A DNA stretch of 61,748 nucleotides from HGM04593 sp045612305 (GTDB lineage: Bacteria; Bacteroidota; Bacteroidia; Bacteroidales; Bacteroidaceae), in contig JAZKYU010000019.1 of assembly GCA_045612305.1 (NCBI GenBank), positions 1 to 61,748 of the forward strand. Direction: 5' to 3'. This document shows, one piece after another, positions 1-8,451 of this stretch. A program made the translations under genes and the position numbers. Below the pieces are notes generated by a model, which had not been told where the DNA came from, did not search any database, and saw only the letters and a program-made list of their open reading frames with translations. Within the stretch, counting starts at the first letter, position 1. The number at the start of each line of letters is the position of its first letter.

Positions 1-64
1 CGGCAAGTGTAGACTTACCGTGGTCTATATGTGCAATAATGCAAAAGTTTCTGATTTTTTTCAT
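1..64 (-). CDS. lepA: Elongation factor 4 (LepA), N-terminal fragment
   Basis: Only the first 21 codons are inside the window; the gene runs off the left edge. The minus-strand ATG at 62-64 begins MKKIRNFCIIAHIDHGKSTL. The A-HIDHGKST segment is the P-loop (G1) of translational GTPases. The HIDHGKSTLA form is typical of LepA, whereas TypA/BipA usually has HVDHGKTTLV. LepA is a ribosome-binding GTPase that acts on stalled or mistranslocated ribosomes. It was not in the long-ORF set because it is cut off. A TATCTTTG -7 element at 138-145 fits as its promoter. Confidence 0.9.
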   Translation of the reverse strand, partial: MKKIRNFCIIAHIDHGKSTLA

Positions 65-120
65 ATATAGTTTTTGTTTACTCAAAAAAGTTCCGTGCAA
101 CAACCTGTGGCAACCCCGCC

Positions 121-145
121 GCAGTCGCTTGCGACTGCAAAGATA
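121..145 (-). promoter_or_regulatory. lepA promoter -7 box with an abutting perfect inverted repeat
   Basis: The minus strand reads TATCTTTG at 138-145, matching the Bacteroidota -7 consensus TAnnTTTG, about 74 bases before the lepA ATG. No -33 TTTG is visible at the right distance. Directly downstream, 121-138 is a perfect inverted repeat, GCAGTCGC-TT-GCGACTGC. In the transcript it would sit at the extreme 5' end of the lepA leader, as a hairpin or as an operator touching the -7 box. Confidence 0.5.
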
Positions 146-182
146 GTGAATATTTTTAAATTTATTATATATATATAATAAC

Positions 183-220
183 AAGATAGTCCCCAAATCT
201 GTTATTTTGAGGACTATCTT
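183..220. repeat. Hairpin-forming inverted repeat between lepA and the AsmA gene
   Basis: AAGATAGTCC (183-192) pairs with GGACTATCTT (211-220). Pairing continues inward through one mismatch to give about 15 pairs and a 7-base loop. No T-run follows on either strand, so it is not a classical terminator. It may be a second 3' hairpin of the AsmA transcript or part of a small RNA. The rest of 146-315 shows nothing else recognisable. Confidence 0.4.
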
Positions 221-315
221 CAAAGGTTTAGCAAAAAGCAGTGCTCACCACTCTTTTAATTTCTTTTTTTCATAGGGATTAAGAGATATTACGCCGCAGC
301 TCCTTTCATAAAAAA

Positions 316-350
316 AGTTGTGTGTTATGTTTTTCGCATAACACACAACT
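316..350 (-). terminator. Rho-independent terminator of the AsmA gene
   Basis: A 14-pair perfect stem (316-329 with 337-350) has a 7-base loop. On the minus strand it is followed by seven Ts (309-315 region). It lies 20 bases past the AsmA-family stop codon. Confidence 0.85.
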
Positions 351-370
351 CCCTTTATCTCCGTAGAATA

Positions 371-2911
371 TTACTTCTTCTTGAACAGGTCTAACGCCTT
401 GTTCAAAATCTTGCCAGCAACCTCAGCTTTTGCATCTGTTGTAGTTGATGTTGCAGTGCTATCAGTTACCGCTTTCTCGCTTGTACCCAACAGCTTATCC
501 AAAGCTTTTGTGGCAACTTGGGTTACTGCTTGAGTAGCGGCTTTTTTTGCAAGCGAAGCCATATCTATGCTCACCTTGGGCGAGGTAAAAGTGCCACCAA
601 TGAGCATATCAACAGTACCAAGTTGAGCAACCTTACCAGCCGAGGTAGGTATAGTTATCTCACCCTTGTAGTCGATAGTCTGGTCCAAGCCTGTGCTGCC
701 CGAAAGATTCATCTTATAGTCACCCATCTTAATATCGAAGGGCTTTGTATTCACCCTACCGTCTTTTATGGTAAACTCTATATTCAAGTCCTTAACACGG
801 GTATCCTTGAGCGAAGGTTTATTCACAATATCGGCCACAGCTTGTATCACGCCTACATTATTGAGGCTCAAGTCTTTTGTCGACAAAGCGCCGCTGCCGG
901 TAAGAGTAGAAAGCACAGGGCACATAGTATCGTCGAGCTTGGTGTCGATGTTTACATTACCCGAAAAATCGCCCGTCAGACCGTTAAATATAGGTGCAAG
1001 CTTACGCACTACGTTCAGGTCGTTGTAAGCCTTTGCAAAAACAATATTTTCCAATTTAAAGCCTGCTTTCATATGCGGTTGAGCAGCCTCGGGGGTATAA
1101 TAAAAACCATTTACAACCACACGACCGCCCATAGTGTTGAGAGAGAGGTTTTTCATGTCAACCTTGCTGTCTTTTATTGCAAACTGGCCGTTAACGTTCT
1201 CGAGCACCATATTATCGAATAACACCTTCTTAAATGCAGCCTGCATACTGAAGTTTATGTTATCGGGCACCAAAATAACGCCCTCTAACGCAGCCTCTCC
1301 GGCCTCTTCTGCAGCGACATCGCCCTGCTCTACCGCCGTGCTGTCTGTGCTCATAAAGTCGTTCAAGTTAAAGTAATTACTCTTTACATTTAACGTACCT
1401 TTGAGCGTACTTCCCTTCAACGCATAGCCTATGTAGTTTTCAAATTTACTATCTACGGCAACATCGTTTTTGCCTATATTCACAGCCGTCTCGCTCAACT
1501 GCAAATAACGCGGTGTAAAGGTAAGCAGAGACTTTTTAATATCCACGGTGGGTATATCCTCCATCTCTAGCTGCATATTCTTCAGGGCAACTGTGCCGCT
1601 TGCCTTAATTTTTTCATACTGTTCTTGCTCGATGTGCGACATACGGCCGTTGAGCGATATATCAGCGTCGAGCAGGCCGTTAAGATCCATATCTTCGAGA
1701 GGATAAATATCTTTTATCTTGCCCAAGTCTATGCGACCTTTTGCAGCCACGTCGAAAGCAAGGTCACTCATCGGTGTGCGCAAGTTTGCAGTGAGGCTGA
1801 AAGCATTGCCGGCCATCACAAACTTAAACGGAGCGATATTAACAACCGTAGCGTCGGGCGAGCCACCAGGGTTGCTCACGTTTGCCACAATATTTATGTT
1901 ATCGACACCTGCGGGAAGGTCGGGATAACGGAACATTGCATTCTTTACATCGAAAGCGAGGTTAAACTCGGGCACCACAGTATCGCCCACAAGAGAGCCC
2001 TTCGCATAGGCTGTGAGGGTTGCCTTGCCGTCGGTCTTAAGCCCCTCAAAATCCTGTGTGTATATAGCTGGTACAAGCGAAAGTATCTCCTTGAAACCTA
2101 TCTCGTTGCTGTTTAACTTAATATCCATATCCATGCCGGCATCGGTGAGAGCAACCCAACCATCTACCGCCGCTTTTATAGCGTTAAGCTGCAAGGTGTT
2201 CTCGTCGAGGGTAAACTTGTTATTTTCAAGGTCGGCATCAATCTTCATATCGGCAGCAAAAGAGGCCTTGTTCAAGAAAGGTACCCCCTCGAGCTTATAT
2301 GTCACAGCCTGGGCTGCAGCAACAATGTCGAGCAAAGTTCTTGTGCTCCCAAAATCGCCCGACAGCACAGCGTCAAGTCCTTTTACAGCAGCATACATAT
2401 TTGCTTGGCGGTCGTCGTAGATAAGGTTAAAATCTTTTATCTCAAATTCCTGCAACAGAATGCGTATAGCCACATCCTCGGCTACAGTGTCGGCCGGTAA
2501 AGTTTCTTCCTCGGCAGCCTTCATTACATCCCAGTTGACAGCACCATCGGCAAGCACTATAGCGTTTAAGGTAACCTCGTCGAGCAGAATTTTGCGTATA
2601 TCGTACCCCTCGTCGCCAAACAACGACAAGAGATTCATAGATGCTGTTATCTCGTTGGCCACCACAAGGGTGTCGTTTTCAAAAGCACCTACACCTTTTA
2701 AATAAAAATCCTCAAGTGTTACCGACACGAGGGGAAAACGCTTGAGCAGGCTTATGTCGAGGCTCTCAAAATCAAACTCGGCATTAAGCATCTTGTTACC
2801 CTCTTCCTTAATAATCCCCTCTATTTTATCGGCAAAAAAGAGCGGCAAGGAGAAGAGCAGCACCACAAATACTGCGACAATTATGCCGACAGCCTTAATA
2901 ATCTTCTTCAT
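371..2911 (-). CDS. AsmA family protein
   Basis: An 846-residue envelope protein. An N-terminal signal-anchor helix (about residues 4-27, rich in V, L, F) is followed by a long repetitive beta-rich region. The C-terminal part, about residues 650-790 (LTGDFSGNVNIDT, LSLNNVGVIQAVADIV, VDMLIGGTFTSPKVSID), is the usual AsmA-2 domain. Such proteins have one inner-membrane helix and a periplasmic groove domain. Relatives (AsmA, TamB, YhdP) are linked to lipid transport between membranes and outer-membrane homeostasis. A low-complexity Ala/Thr/Lys tail (about 795-846) follows. It stands alone, between the GH20 terminator upstream and its own terminator downstream. The family is clear; the exact cargo is not. 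Confidence 0.85.
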   Translation of the reverse strand: MKKIIKAVGIIVAVFVVLLFSLPLFFADKIEGIIKEEGNKMLNAEFDFESLDISLLKRFPLVSVTLEDFYLKGVGAFENDTLVVANEITASMNLLSLFGDEGYDIRKILLDEVTLNAIVLADGAVNWDVMKAAEEETLPADTVAEDVAIRILLQEFEIKDFNLIYDDRQANMYAAVKGLDAVLSGDFGSTRTLLDIVAAAQAVTYKLEGVPFLNKASFAADMKIDADLENNKFTLDENTLQLNAIKAAVDGWVALTDAGMDMDIKLNSNEIGFKEILSLVPAIYTQDFEGLKTDGKATLTAYAKGSLVGDTVVPEFNLAFDVKNAMFRYPDLPAGVDNINIVANVSNPGGSPDATVVNIAPFKFVMAGNAFSLTANLRTPMSDLAFDVAAKGRIDLGKIKDIYPLEDMDLNGLLDADISLNGRMSHIEQEQYEKIKASGTVALKNMQLEMEDIPTVDIKKSLLTFTPRYLQLSETAVNIGKNDVAVDSKFENYIGYALKGSTLKGTLNVKSNYFNLNDFMSTDSTAVEQGDVAAEEAGEAALEGVILVPDNINFSMQAAFKKVLFDNMVLENVNGQFAIKDSKVDMKNLSLNTMGGRVVVNGFYYTPEAAQPHMKAGFKLENIVFAKAYNDLNVVRKLAPIFNGLTGDFSGNVNIDTKLDDTMCPVLSTLTGSGALSTKDLSLNNVGVIQAVADIVNKPSLKDTRVKDLNIEFTIKDGRVNTKPFDIKMGDYKMNLSGSTGLDQTIDYKGEITIPTSAGKVAQLGTVDMLIGGTFTSPKVSIDMASLAKKAATQAVTQVATKALDKLLGTSEKAVTDSTATSTTTDAKAEVAGKILNKALDLFKKK

Positions 2912-2942
2912 TTTCTTTTACTTATCTATTTTATACATATAC

Positions 2943-2985
2943 AAAAAGACCAAAATTTAACTACTAATTAAATTTCAGTCTTTTT
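2943..2985 (-). terminator. Terminator hairpin downstream of the GH20 gene
   Basis: AAAAAGAC (2943-2950) pairs with GTCTTTTT (2978-2985). An inner AAATTTAA/TTAAATTT pair (2953-2960, 2968-2975) sits across a small internal loop. On the minus strand the stem ends in five Ts, just after the GH20 stop codon at 3001. Confidence 0.65.
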
Positions 2986-3000
2986 CTATTTTAAATTGCA

Positions 3001-4632
3001 CTATTTAAAAACGTGTTTTCCATAATTCACGCCACGCAAACGATAATATTCGGCCTCGCCTTGCAAGCGTTCTACAAAACAATTATAGTTGCGTTTTTCT
3101 TGCGGGCTCCACCCTGCCTCGGCCACAGCGGCAAGACGCGGGAAAGCAAGATATTGCACAATATCGGCCTCTTCCACCCACTCTGTCCAGAAGTTTGCCT
3201 GCACGCCCATATATTTAGGCTGAAGCTCGGCCGAAATCCCGTTCATAGGCTTGTAATTATAGACGCGCTCCACAGTCTCGTCGCCGTATCCTTGCGAACG
3301 TGGCTCGCTCTCCAGCTTCGACTGACGACGGTTTATGTAGTAAGGTATCTGCGGCGAGAGTATAGTGTTCATACCACGTTGTGCAGCATCCTTTGCTGCG
3401 CCGTCGGCACCTATCCACGCCATAATTGCAATATCGGTACCAAGGGGCTCGGTGTTGCCGTGCAAAACCTCGTTCCAGAATATAAGTTTGCGTTGCTCGG
3501 CTGCGGGTTTCTGCGCAATATAGTCCTTGAGCTGTTTGTAGAAGTGTATCTGCAGGTCGCGATAGTTCTTTGAGCCTATCTCTCCCAACAACTGTTGGCA
3601 GTCGGCATTGCGTTCCCACTTATATGTGGGGCACTCATCACCGCCCAGGTGTATATAACCGAAGGGGAATATTTCGGTAAGTTCATCTATCACATCCTTT
3701 GCAAACTGCACAGCAAGAGGGTTGGCCACGTTTATAACATCGCTCGAAACACCCTGCCACAACCACACTTCGTGCTTATTTTCGGGGTCGCACGAGAGAA
3801 ATTCGGGATACGAAGCAACCGCGGCCTGTGAGTGACCGGGTATGTCAACCTCGGGTACAATCTCCACAAAGCGCTCTTTTGCATAAGCTACGACCTCTTG
3901 AGCATCTTTCTTAGTGTAGAAACCACCATAGAGCTGCCCGTCGGGCTTAACATCGCCCCACGCAAGAACTTTACTGTCGCGCCACGCACCAACCTCTGTG
4001 AGCTTGGGATATTTTTTAATCTCTATGCGCCACCCTTGGTCTTCGGTCAAGTGCCAGTGAAAACGATTCATTTTGTAAGCGGCCATCACGTCGATAATCT
4101 TCTTTATCTCCTCCTTACCATAAAAGTGACGGCCCTCGTCGAGCATAAAACCACGCCACGCAAAACGAGGCTCATCCTCAATATCGACACAGGGCAGGCT
4201 CCACACTTTCTCCTCCTCGCAAGGCACAACGGCCATAACGTTGCGGGGCATAAGTTGCTTTAGTGTTTGCAATGCGTAGAAGAAACCTGCTGGTTTTGAC
4301 GCTGTAATTGTAACCTTGCCTGCTGTTATGTTTAGCTTGTAACCTTCGGGCTTGATAGCCTTGTCGCGCAAGAATATTATCTGCGCTTTGCAGGTGTTCT
4401 TTGTCTTTTTCATTGAGACACCCGTAGCAGTCTTAAAATCTTCGGCAAAGTTTTTAAACACCATCTTCACGCTATCGCAGCACGACGCGTCGAAAGCAAC
4501 TTTAACCTTCTTGGGGAAGGTGAAAGCACCCTCGTTTACAACCATCTTTGCTGGTTGCGGAATAAGTGATATGTTGTTTGCGCTGCAGCAAAGAGCTACC
4601 ACGCACAACAGAGAGAATAATAATCTTTTCAT
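3001..4632 (-). CDS. Beta-N-acetylhexosaminidase (glycoside hydrolase family 20)
   Basis: A secreted 543-residue enzyme that removes terminal beta-linked GlcNAc or GalNAc from glycans. I start it at the ATG at 4632 (MKRLLFSLLCVVALCCSA), which gives a clean signal peptide and leaves 7 bases after the upstream gene. The longer reading would overlap that gene. A GH20b domain fills about residues 20-140. The TIM barrel follows with GFMLDEGRHF (161-170), HWHLTED (192-198) and the catalytic pair in GGDE (D332, E333), the acid/base and polarising residues of substrate-assisted catalysis. It is the last gene of the ettA operon, an odd setting for a glycan hydrolase. Family assignment is firm; the glycan target is unknown. 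Confidence 0.93.
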   Translation of the reverse strand: MKRLLFSLLCVVALCCSANNISLIPQPAKMVVNEGAFTFPKKVKVAFDASCCDSVKMVFKNFAEDFKTATGVSMKKTKNTCKAQIIFLRDKAIKPEGYKLNITAGKVTITASKPAGFFYALQTLKQLMPRNVMAVVPCEEEKVWSLPCVDIEDEPRFAWRGFMLDEGRHFYGKEEIKKIIDVMAAYKMNRFHWHLTEDQGWRIEIKKYPKLTEVGAWRDSKVLAWGDVKPDGQLYGGFYTKKDAQEVVAYAKERFVEIVPEVDIPGHSQAAVASYPEFLSCDPENKHEVWLWQGVSSDVINVANPLAVQFAKDVIDELTEIFPFGYIHLGGDECPTYKWERNADCQQLLGEIGSKNYRDLQIHFYKQLKDYIAQKPAAEQRKLIFWNEVLHGNTEPLGTDIAIMAWIGADGAAKDAAQRGMNTILSPQIPYYINRRQSKLESEPRSQGYGDETVERVYNYKPMNGISAELQPKYMGVQANFWTEWVEEADIVQYLAFPRLAAVAEAGWSPQEKRNYNCFVERLQGEAEYYRLRGVNYGKHVFK

Positions 4633-4639
4633 TGTGTTA

Positions 4640-5338
4640 TTATTTTTTTTCGTTAGACATAACAGCTGCAACAGAAAGCAACACACCTAAAAATATACTC
4701 AAAGAAGCGGCAAAGAGCACCTGATAGGCTGTGGGCAACATAAATGTTATAGTGTGTGCAGGTATCCAAAAAAGAGGAAGTGTGCGCTTGAACACAAAGC
4801 TCCACTGCACCTTCCAGTTAAGGGAAGCAAGTATCTCGCCAAACTTCATAGGTGTCACGAGCGAGGTTATCTTTCCTCCACAGTTCAAGATGTGTGTGTC
4901 GGTAACCTTGTGCAGGGTCATAAACATAGGAGCAAAGAAGGTATTCATCGCTGTAGATATGCAAAAGGCATCTATAAACTTAGCCCAGCTTACACCGCCA
5001 CCCATAGCTGCAACCATGCCATCGAGCCCCCAGCTTTCGAGCATCACGGGCACACCGTTCGAGAATATTTTCATAGCAACAGCTATCATCACACCCAAAA
5101 TACCCCAAACTATTGCACGAGGCAATATGCCGTAACCTTTGTAAAAGTAAACGCCTTGCTTTATGCGAAGACCAAGCATCTCCCCCACAGACGAGAGCAC
5201 CATAAACTTTATGAAAGCCATCAAGTAAGGGTGTGCAGCGTTGAACACTTTATAACCCTCGTACACGGCATCGCTCACAAAAAAAGGCAACAAGAGCACC
5301 ACAACGGCTGCTCCGAAAACTATATCACCCTTCTTCAT
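4640..5338 (-). CDS. Mpv17/PMP22-like integral membrane protein
   Basis: A 232-residue polytopic membrane protein with about five hydrophobic segments (near residues 5-22, 35-52, 72-92, 175-200, 205-228). The C-terminal stretch LPLFWIPAHTITFMLPTAYQ, followed by a long hydrophobic helix, resembles the W-P-...-N-F-..-P-..-R signature of eukaryotic Mpv17/PMP22 channels. Bacteroidota carry such homologues with no established role. The ATG at 5338 is preferred over a TTG three codons upstream because it begins 1 base after the preceding stop. It is co-transcribed with the ACT and PaaK genes. The family call is by eye and moderate. Confidence 0.65.
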   Translation of the reverse strand: MKKGDIVFGAAVVVLLLPFFVSDAVYEGYKVFNAAHPYLMAFIKFMVLSSVGEMLGLRIKQGVYFYKGYGILPRAIVWGILGVMIAVAMKIFSNGVPVMLESWGLDGMVAAMGGGVSWAKFIDAFCISTAMNTFFAPMFMTLHKVTDTHILNCGGKITSLVTPMKFGEILASLNWKVQWSFVFKRTLPLFWIPAHTITFMLPTAYQVLFAASLSIFLGVLLSVAAVMSNEKK

Positions 5339-5339
5339 A

Positions 5340-5783
5340 TCAATCAAAATTTACCATATTGGCAAGCATCTCCTCTATAGTGCAAGACTTTATACCATAG
5401 CGCTCCATAGCATCTATAGCTTTGAGAGTGTTTGCCACCTTTATAATAACGTAAGAATTTTCTCCAAACGAGAAACAATACATATATTCGATGCTTATGT
5501 TTGCTTGCGACATTTTTTTAATCTTCTCGTAGAAGCCGCCTATCTCGCTACCGCAAGAGAAAAGTATAACATCCGAAATATTCGAGGGCACATTATTCTC
5601 GAGCAGAACTTTATGTGCCTTGTCGTTATCGTTTGTTATTATGCGCAAGATTCCAAACTCTGTAGTGTCTGACACGGTTGCTGCTATAACTCCAATATTT
5701 GCCTTTGCAAGAATTTCCATCACCTCGTAAAGACGCCCCGACTTATTCTCGAGGAATATAGATAATTGTTTTATTGTGCTCAT
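5340..5783 (-). CDS. Tandem ACT-domain protein
   Basis: 147 residues made of two ACT folds (about 3-68 and 71-140) and nothing else. The first begins KQLSIFLENKSGRLYEVMEI, the typical ligand-binding beta-alpha-beta start with a Gly for amino-acid binding. Proteins of this type commonly follow phenylacetate-CoA ligase genes in anaerobes and probably sense an amino acid or a derived acid. Here it lies 15 bases after paaK. A regulatory role for the ligase is inference from synteny. Confidence 0.85.
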   Translation of the reverse strand: MSTIKQLSIFLENKSGRLYEVMEILAKANIGVIAATVSDTTEFGILRIITNDNDKAHKVLLENNVPSNISDVILFSCGSEIGGFYEKIKKMSQANISIEYMYCFSFGENSYVIIKVANTLKAIDAMERYGIKSCTIEEMLANMVNFD

Positions 5784-5798
5784 AATTTGTCTTTTAAA

Positions 5799-7103
5799 TT
5801 ATTTTTTACGCAAATCTTTTACTCTCACAGCTTTACCCTCAGCCTGCGGCAAGCTACCCTTAGAAACCAGGCGCACCTTGGGTGTTACAAGAATTTCGTC
5901 TTTTATGCGACGGGTTATCTCCTTGCTCAAGTTCTGCAACTCCGAGAAATTATCGGTTGTAAAGCTGTTAAGCTCTACATCTACAAAAATTACATCGTTG
6001 TTGTCGATGGGCTCTATCGTAATAAGGTAATTTGTTCCAAGCTCGGGGAACTGCATCAAAATCTTCTCAATCTGCATTGGGAAGATGTTTACACCCTTAA
6101 CAATAAACATATCGTCGCTGCGGCCCTTCATGCGGTCGAGACGGCGGTGTGTGCGGCCACAGGGGCACTCCTCCACAAGGAAGCGGGTGAGGTCGCGTGT
6201 ACGGTAACGTATTAGGGGCATAGCCTCGCGGTCGAGAGTCGTAAGCACAAGTTCTCCTATCTCACCGTCGGGCACAGGCTCCAAAGTTTCGGGGTCCACA
6301 ATCTCCACAAGGTAAGAATCTTCCCATACGTGCATACCGTTCTGCTCTTGACACTCAAAAGCAACACCGGGGCCGCTCATCTCGGTCATACCGAAGCTGT
6401 TGTAAGCCTTCACACCAAAACGCTCCTCTATCTTGCGGCGTGTCTCCTCGGTATGAGGGTCGGCGCCAATAAGGAAGGTTGTGAGGTGTGTCTGTGTTTT
6501 GGGGTCTATACCAACCTCCTCAAAAACATCGGCCAAACGCAAAGCGTAGCTAGGTATCGCGTGTATTGCGGTTGTGCCAAAATCCATAATAAACTTAATT
6601 TGTCGCAAGCTGTTACCTGCAGCTGCGGGTATAGAGAGAGCGCCCAATCGCTCGATACCAGCCTGCATACCCAAACCTCCGGTAAACATACCATAGCCCG
6701 AAGAGTTTTGTATAACATCGCTGTTACGCAAACCCACCATATAGAAGCTGCGCGCAACACGGTTGGCCCAAGTGTCTATATCGTTTTTTGTGTGACAAAT
6801 AACTGTGGGGTTACCTGTGGTGCCGCTCGACGAGTGAAGACGTATAACCTCCTTCTGGTCGCAAGCGAGGAAACCAAAAGGATAATTATCGCGCATATCC
6901 TGCTTTGTGGTAAAAGGCAACTTGCGTATATCATCTATGCTCTTTACAGAGTTGGCATCTATCCCCTTTTCGGCATAAAGTTTCTTATAGAAAGGCGATT
7001 TTACAGCCTGTTCTATTGTTTTTTTCAAACGCTCGAGCTGTAGTTTTTCAAGCTCGGGACGTGACATAGTTTCTATCTTCGGCTCAAAATATTTATTATC
7101 CAT
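5799..7103 (-). CDS. paaK: Phenylacetate-CoA ligase (PaaK-type AMP-forming ligase)
   Basis: A 434-residue adenylate-forming enzyme that couples phenylacetate (or another arylacetate) to CoA with ATP. Visible motifs are the phosphate loop SSSGTTGNPT (91-100), the A5-like motif YNSFGMTEMSGPG, the hinge RYRTRDLTRF and the C-terminal GRSDDMFIVKGVNIFP. Length matches the family. In gut Bacteroidales the enzyme may run toward arylacetate plus ATP during aromatic amino acid breakdown, together with 2-oxoacid:ferredoxin oxidoreductases. The neighbouring aminotransferase supports this, although no ior/por genes are in the window. It is part of the ettA operon, 26 bases after the aminotransferase stop. 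Confidence 0.93.
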   Translation of the reverse strand: MDNKYFEPKIETMSRPELEKLQLERLKKTIEQAVKSPFYKKLYAEKGIDANSVKSIDDIRKLPFTTKQDMRDNYPFGFLACDQKEVIRLHSSSGTTGNPTVICHTKNDIDTWANRVARSFYMVGLRNSDVIQNSSGYGMFTGGLGMQAGIERLGALSIPAAAGNSLRQIKFIMDFGTTAIHAIPSYALRLADVFEEVGIDPKTQTHLTTFLIGADPHTEETRRKIEERFGVKAYNSFGMTEMSGPGVAFECQEQNGMHVWEDSYLVEIVDPETLEPVPDGEIGELVLTTLDREAMPLIRYRTRDLTRFLVEECPCGRTHRRLDRMKGRSDDMFIVKGVNIFPMQIEKILMQFPELGTNYLITIEPIDNNDVIFVDVELNSFTTDNFSELQNLSKEITRRIKDEILVTPKVRLVSKGSLPQAEGKAVRVKDLRKK

Positions 7104-7129
7104 GACCGTGTTTATATATATGTGTCTGT

Positions 7130-8437
7130 TTATTTATGATTTTCATTGAACAACCTCAAACGCTCCTCGAGCATATCGTAGTGGTGAGGTTTAATGTTTG
7201 ACGAGCAAGCACGTATACCCTTGCGGTTACTACCCGTTGTCGAGAGGTCTATACCGCTCACGCCGTAATAAAGAAGTTCTTGCAACAGCTCGGCTCCATC
7301 CATATCCTTGTAACCCATAGTAAAGAAGAAACCGTCGCTCACAGGCTCCTCGTCGTCCTTGTCGTAAACCACGTTAAAGCCGGTGCGCTCAAGTATAGCC
7401 TTCAAGCGCTCTGTGCGGTCGGCATACTCTTTAACATCTCCCACAAAGTTATACTCTCCATCGCAAGCAGCCTTCATCATAGCAGCCATAGCATACTGTG
7501 CCGAGTGTGAAACACCCGAAGAGAAGGTGTAGAGGAAAATATAAGCAAAAGCTGCGCCGAAGCGTGGTATACCATAGCGCTGTTTGAGGCTGTCATAGTG
7601 ACGCTCATATAACTTGTCCGAAATACAAGCCATAGCTATGCGCTGTCCTGCGTAGCTGAATATCTTTGAGGCACTCATCAACATCACATAGTTGTCGGTA
7701 TACTTCGACACGCTTAACTGATAAGGGGGCTCAAAAGGCTTGCTCATGTCGCGACGAAAATCCATCGTCATATAGGCAAGGTCCTCAATAACCACTACAT
7801 CGTATTTTGTTGCCAAGCGGCCTATAATTTCAAGTTCAGTATCGTTGAGACACATCCAAGTGGGGTTGTTGGGGCTAGAATAAAGCACCGCACAAATATT
7901 TCCTTGTGCAAAGTAGCTCTCAATTTTCTCCTCGAGCTTTGCACCACGATAGTCGGCTATGTCGAACGAAGCTATCTTAACACCTATAACGTTTGCCTGC
8001 ATCTTCTGCACAGGGAAACCGGGGTCTATGTAGAGCACAGTATCTCTCTCGGGGCTCAACTGCGAAGCAAGCATCAACGAAGCAAAAGAGGCCTGCATAG
8101 AGCCCACGGTGGGTATGCAGCCCGAAGGTTTTATATCGGTGTCGACAAACGCCTTCAAGAAGCGCGACGCCTGCTCTTTAACTTCGGGTATACCATCTAT
8201 TATAGGGTAAACCGACGCAACACCCTTCTGCAGGGCCTCACATTCGGCCTTTACACCCACAGCCGAGGGAGGGAGACCGGGCACGCCCATCTCAAAGTGT
8301 ATAAATTCTGTGCCTGTAGCAGCCTCGGCAGCGCGCACGATAGCGCCCACCTGACGTATTGAGGCGGTTTTTATGTCGGTTATCTCAAGTTCTTTCATTA
8401 TGCCGTCTATAACCGACGGCTCTATAATGGTTTTCAT
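7130..8437 (-). CDS. PLP-dependent class I/II aminotransferase
   Basis: 435 residues, fold-type I. The PLP-binding lysine is K258 in SASKIFSYAGQRIAM. SSPNNPT (187-193) and IEDLAY with D219 and Y222 are the other cofactor contacts. It lies between ettA (14-base gap) and paaK (26-base gap). That makes aromatic amino acids a reasonable guess for the substrate: transamination to an arylpyruvate, then oxidative decarboxylation elsewhere, then PaaK. Substrate specificity cannot be read from the sequence. Confidence 0.88.
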   Translation of the reverse strand: MKTIIEPSVIDGIMKELEITDIKTASIRQVGAIVRAAEAATGTEFIHFEMGVPGLPPSAVGVKAECEALQKGVASVYPIIDGIPEVKEQASRFLKAFVDTDIKPSGCIPTVGSMQASFASLMLASQLSPERDTVLYIDPGFPVQKMQANVIGVKIASFDIADYRGAKLEEKIESYFAQGNICAVLYSSPNNPTWMCLNDTELEIIGRLATKYDVVVIEDLAYMTMDFRRDMSKPFEPPYQLSVSKYTDNYVMLMSASKIFSYAGQRIAMACISDKLYERHYDSLKQRYGIPRFGAAFAYIFLYTFSSGVSHSAQYAMAAMMKAACDGEYNFVGDVKEYADRTERLKAILERTGFNVVYDKDDEEPVSDGFFFTMGYKDMDGAELLQELLYYGVSGIDLSTTGSNRKGIRACSSNIKPHHYDMLEERLRLFNENHK

Positions 8438-8451
8438 AATTTAATATCAGT

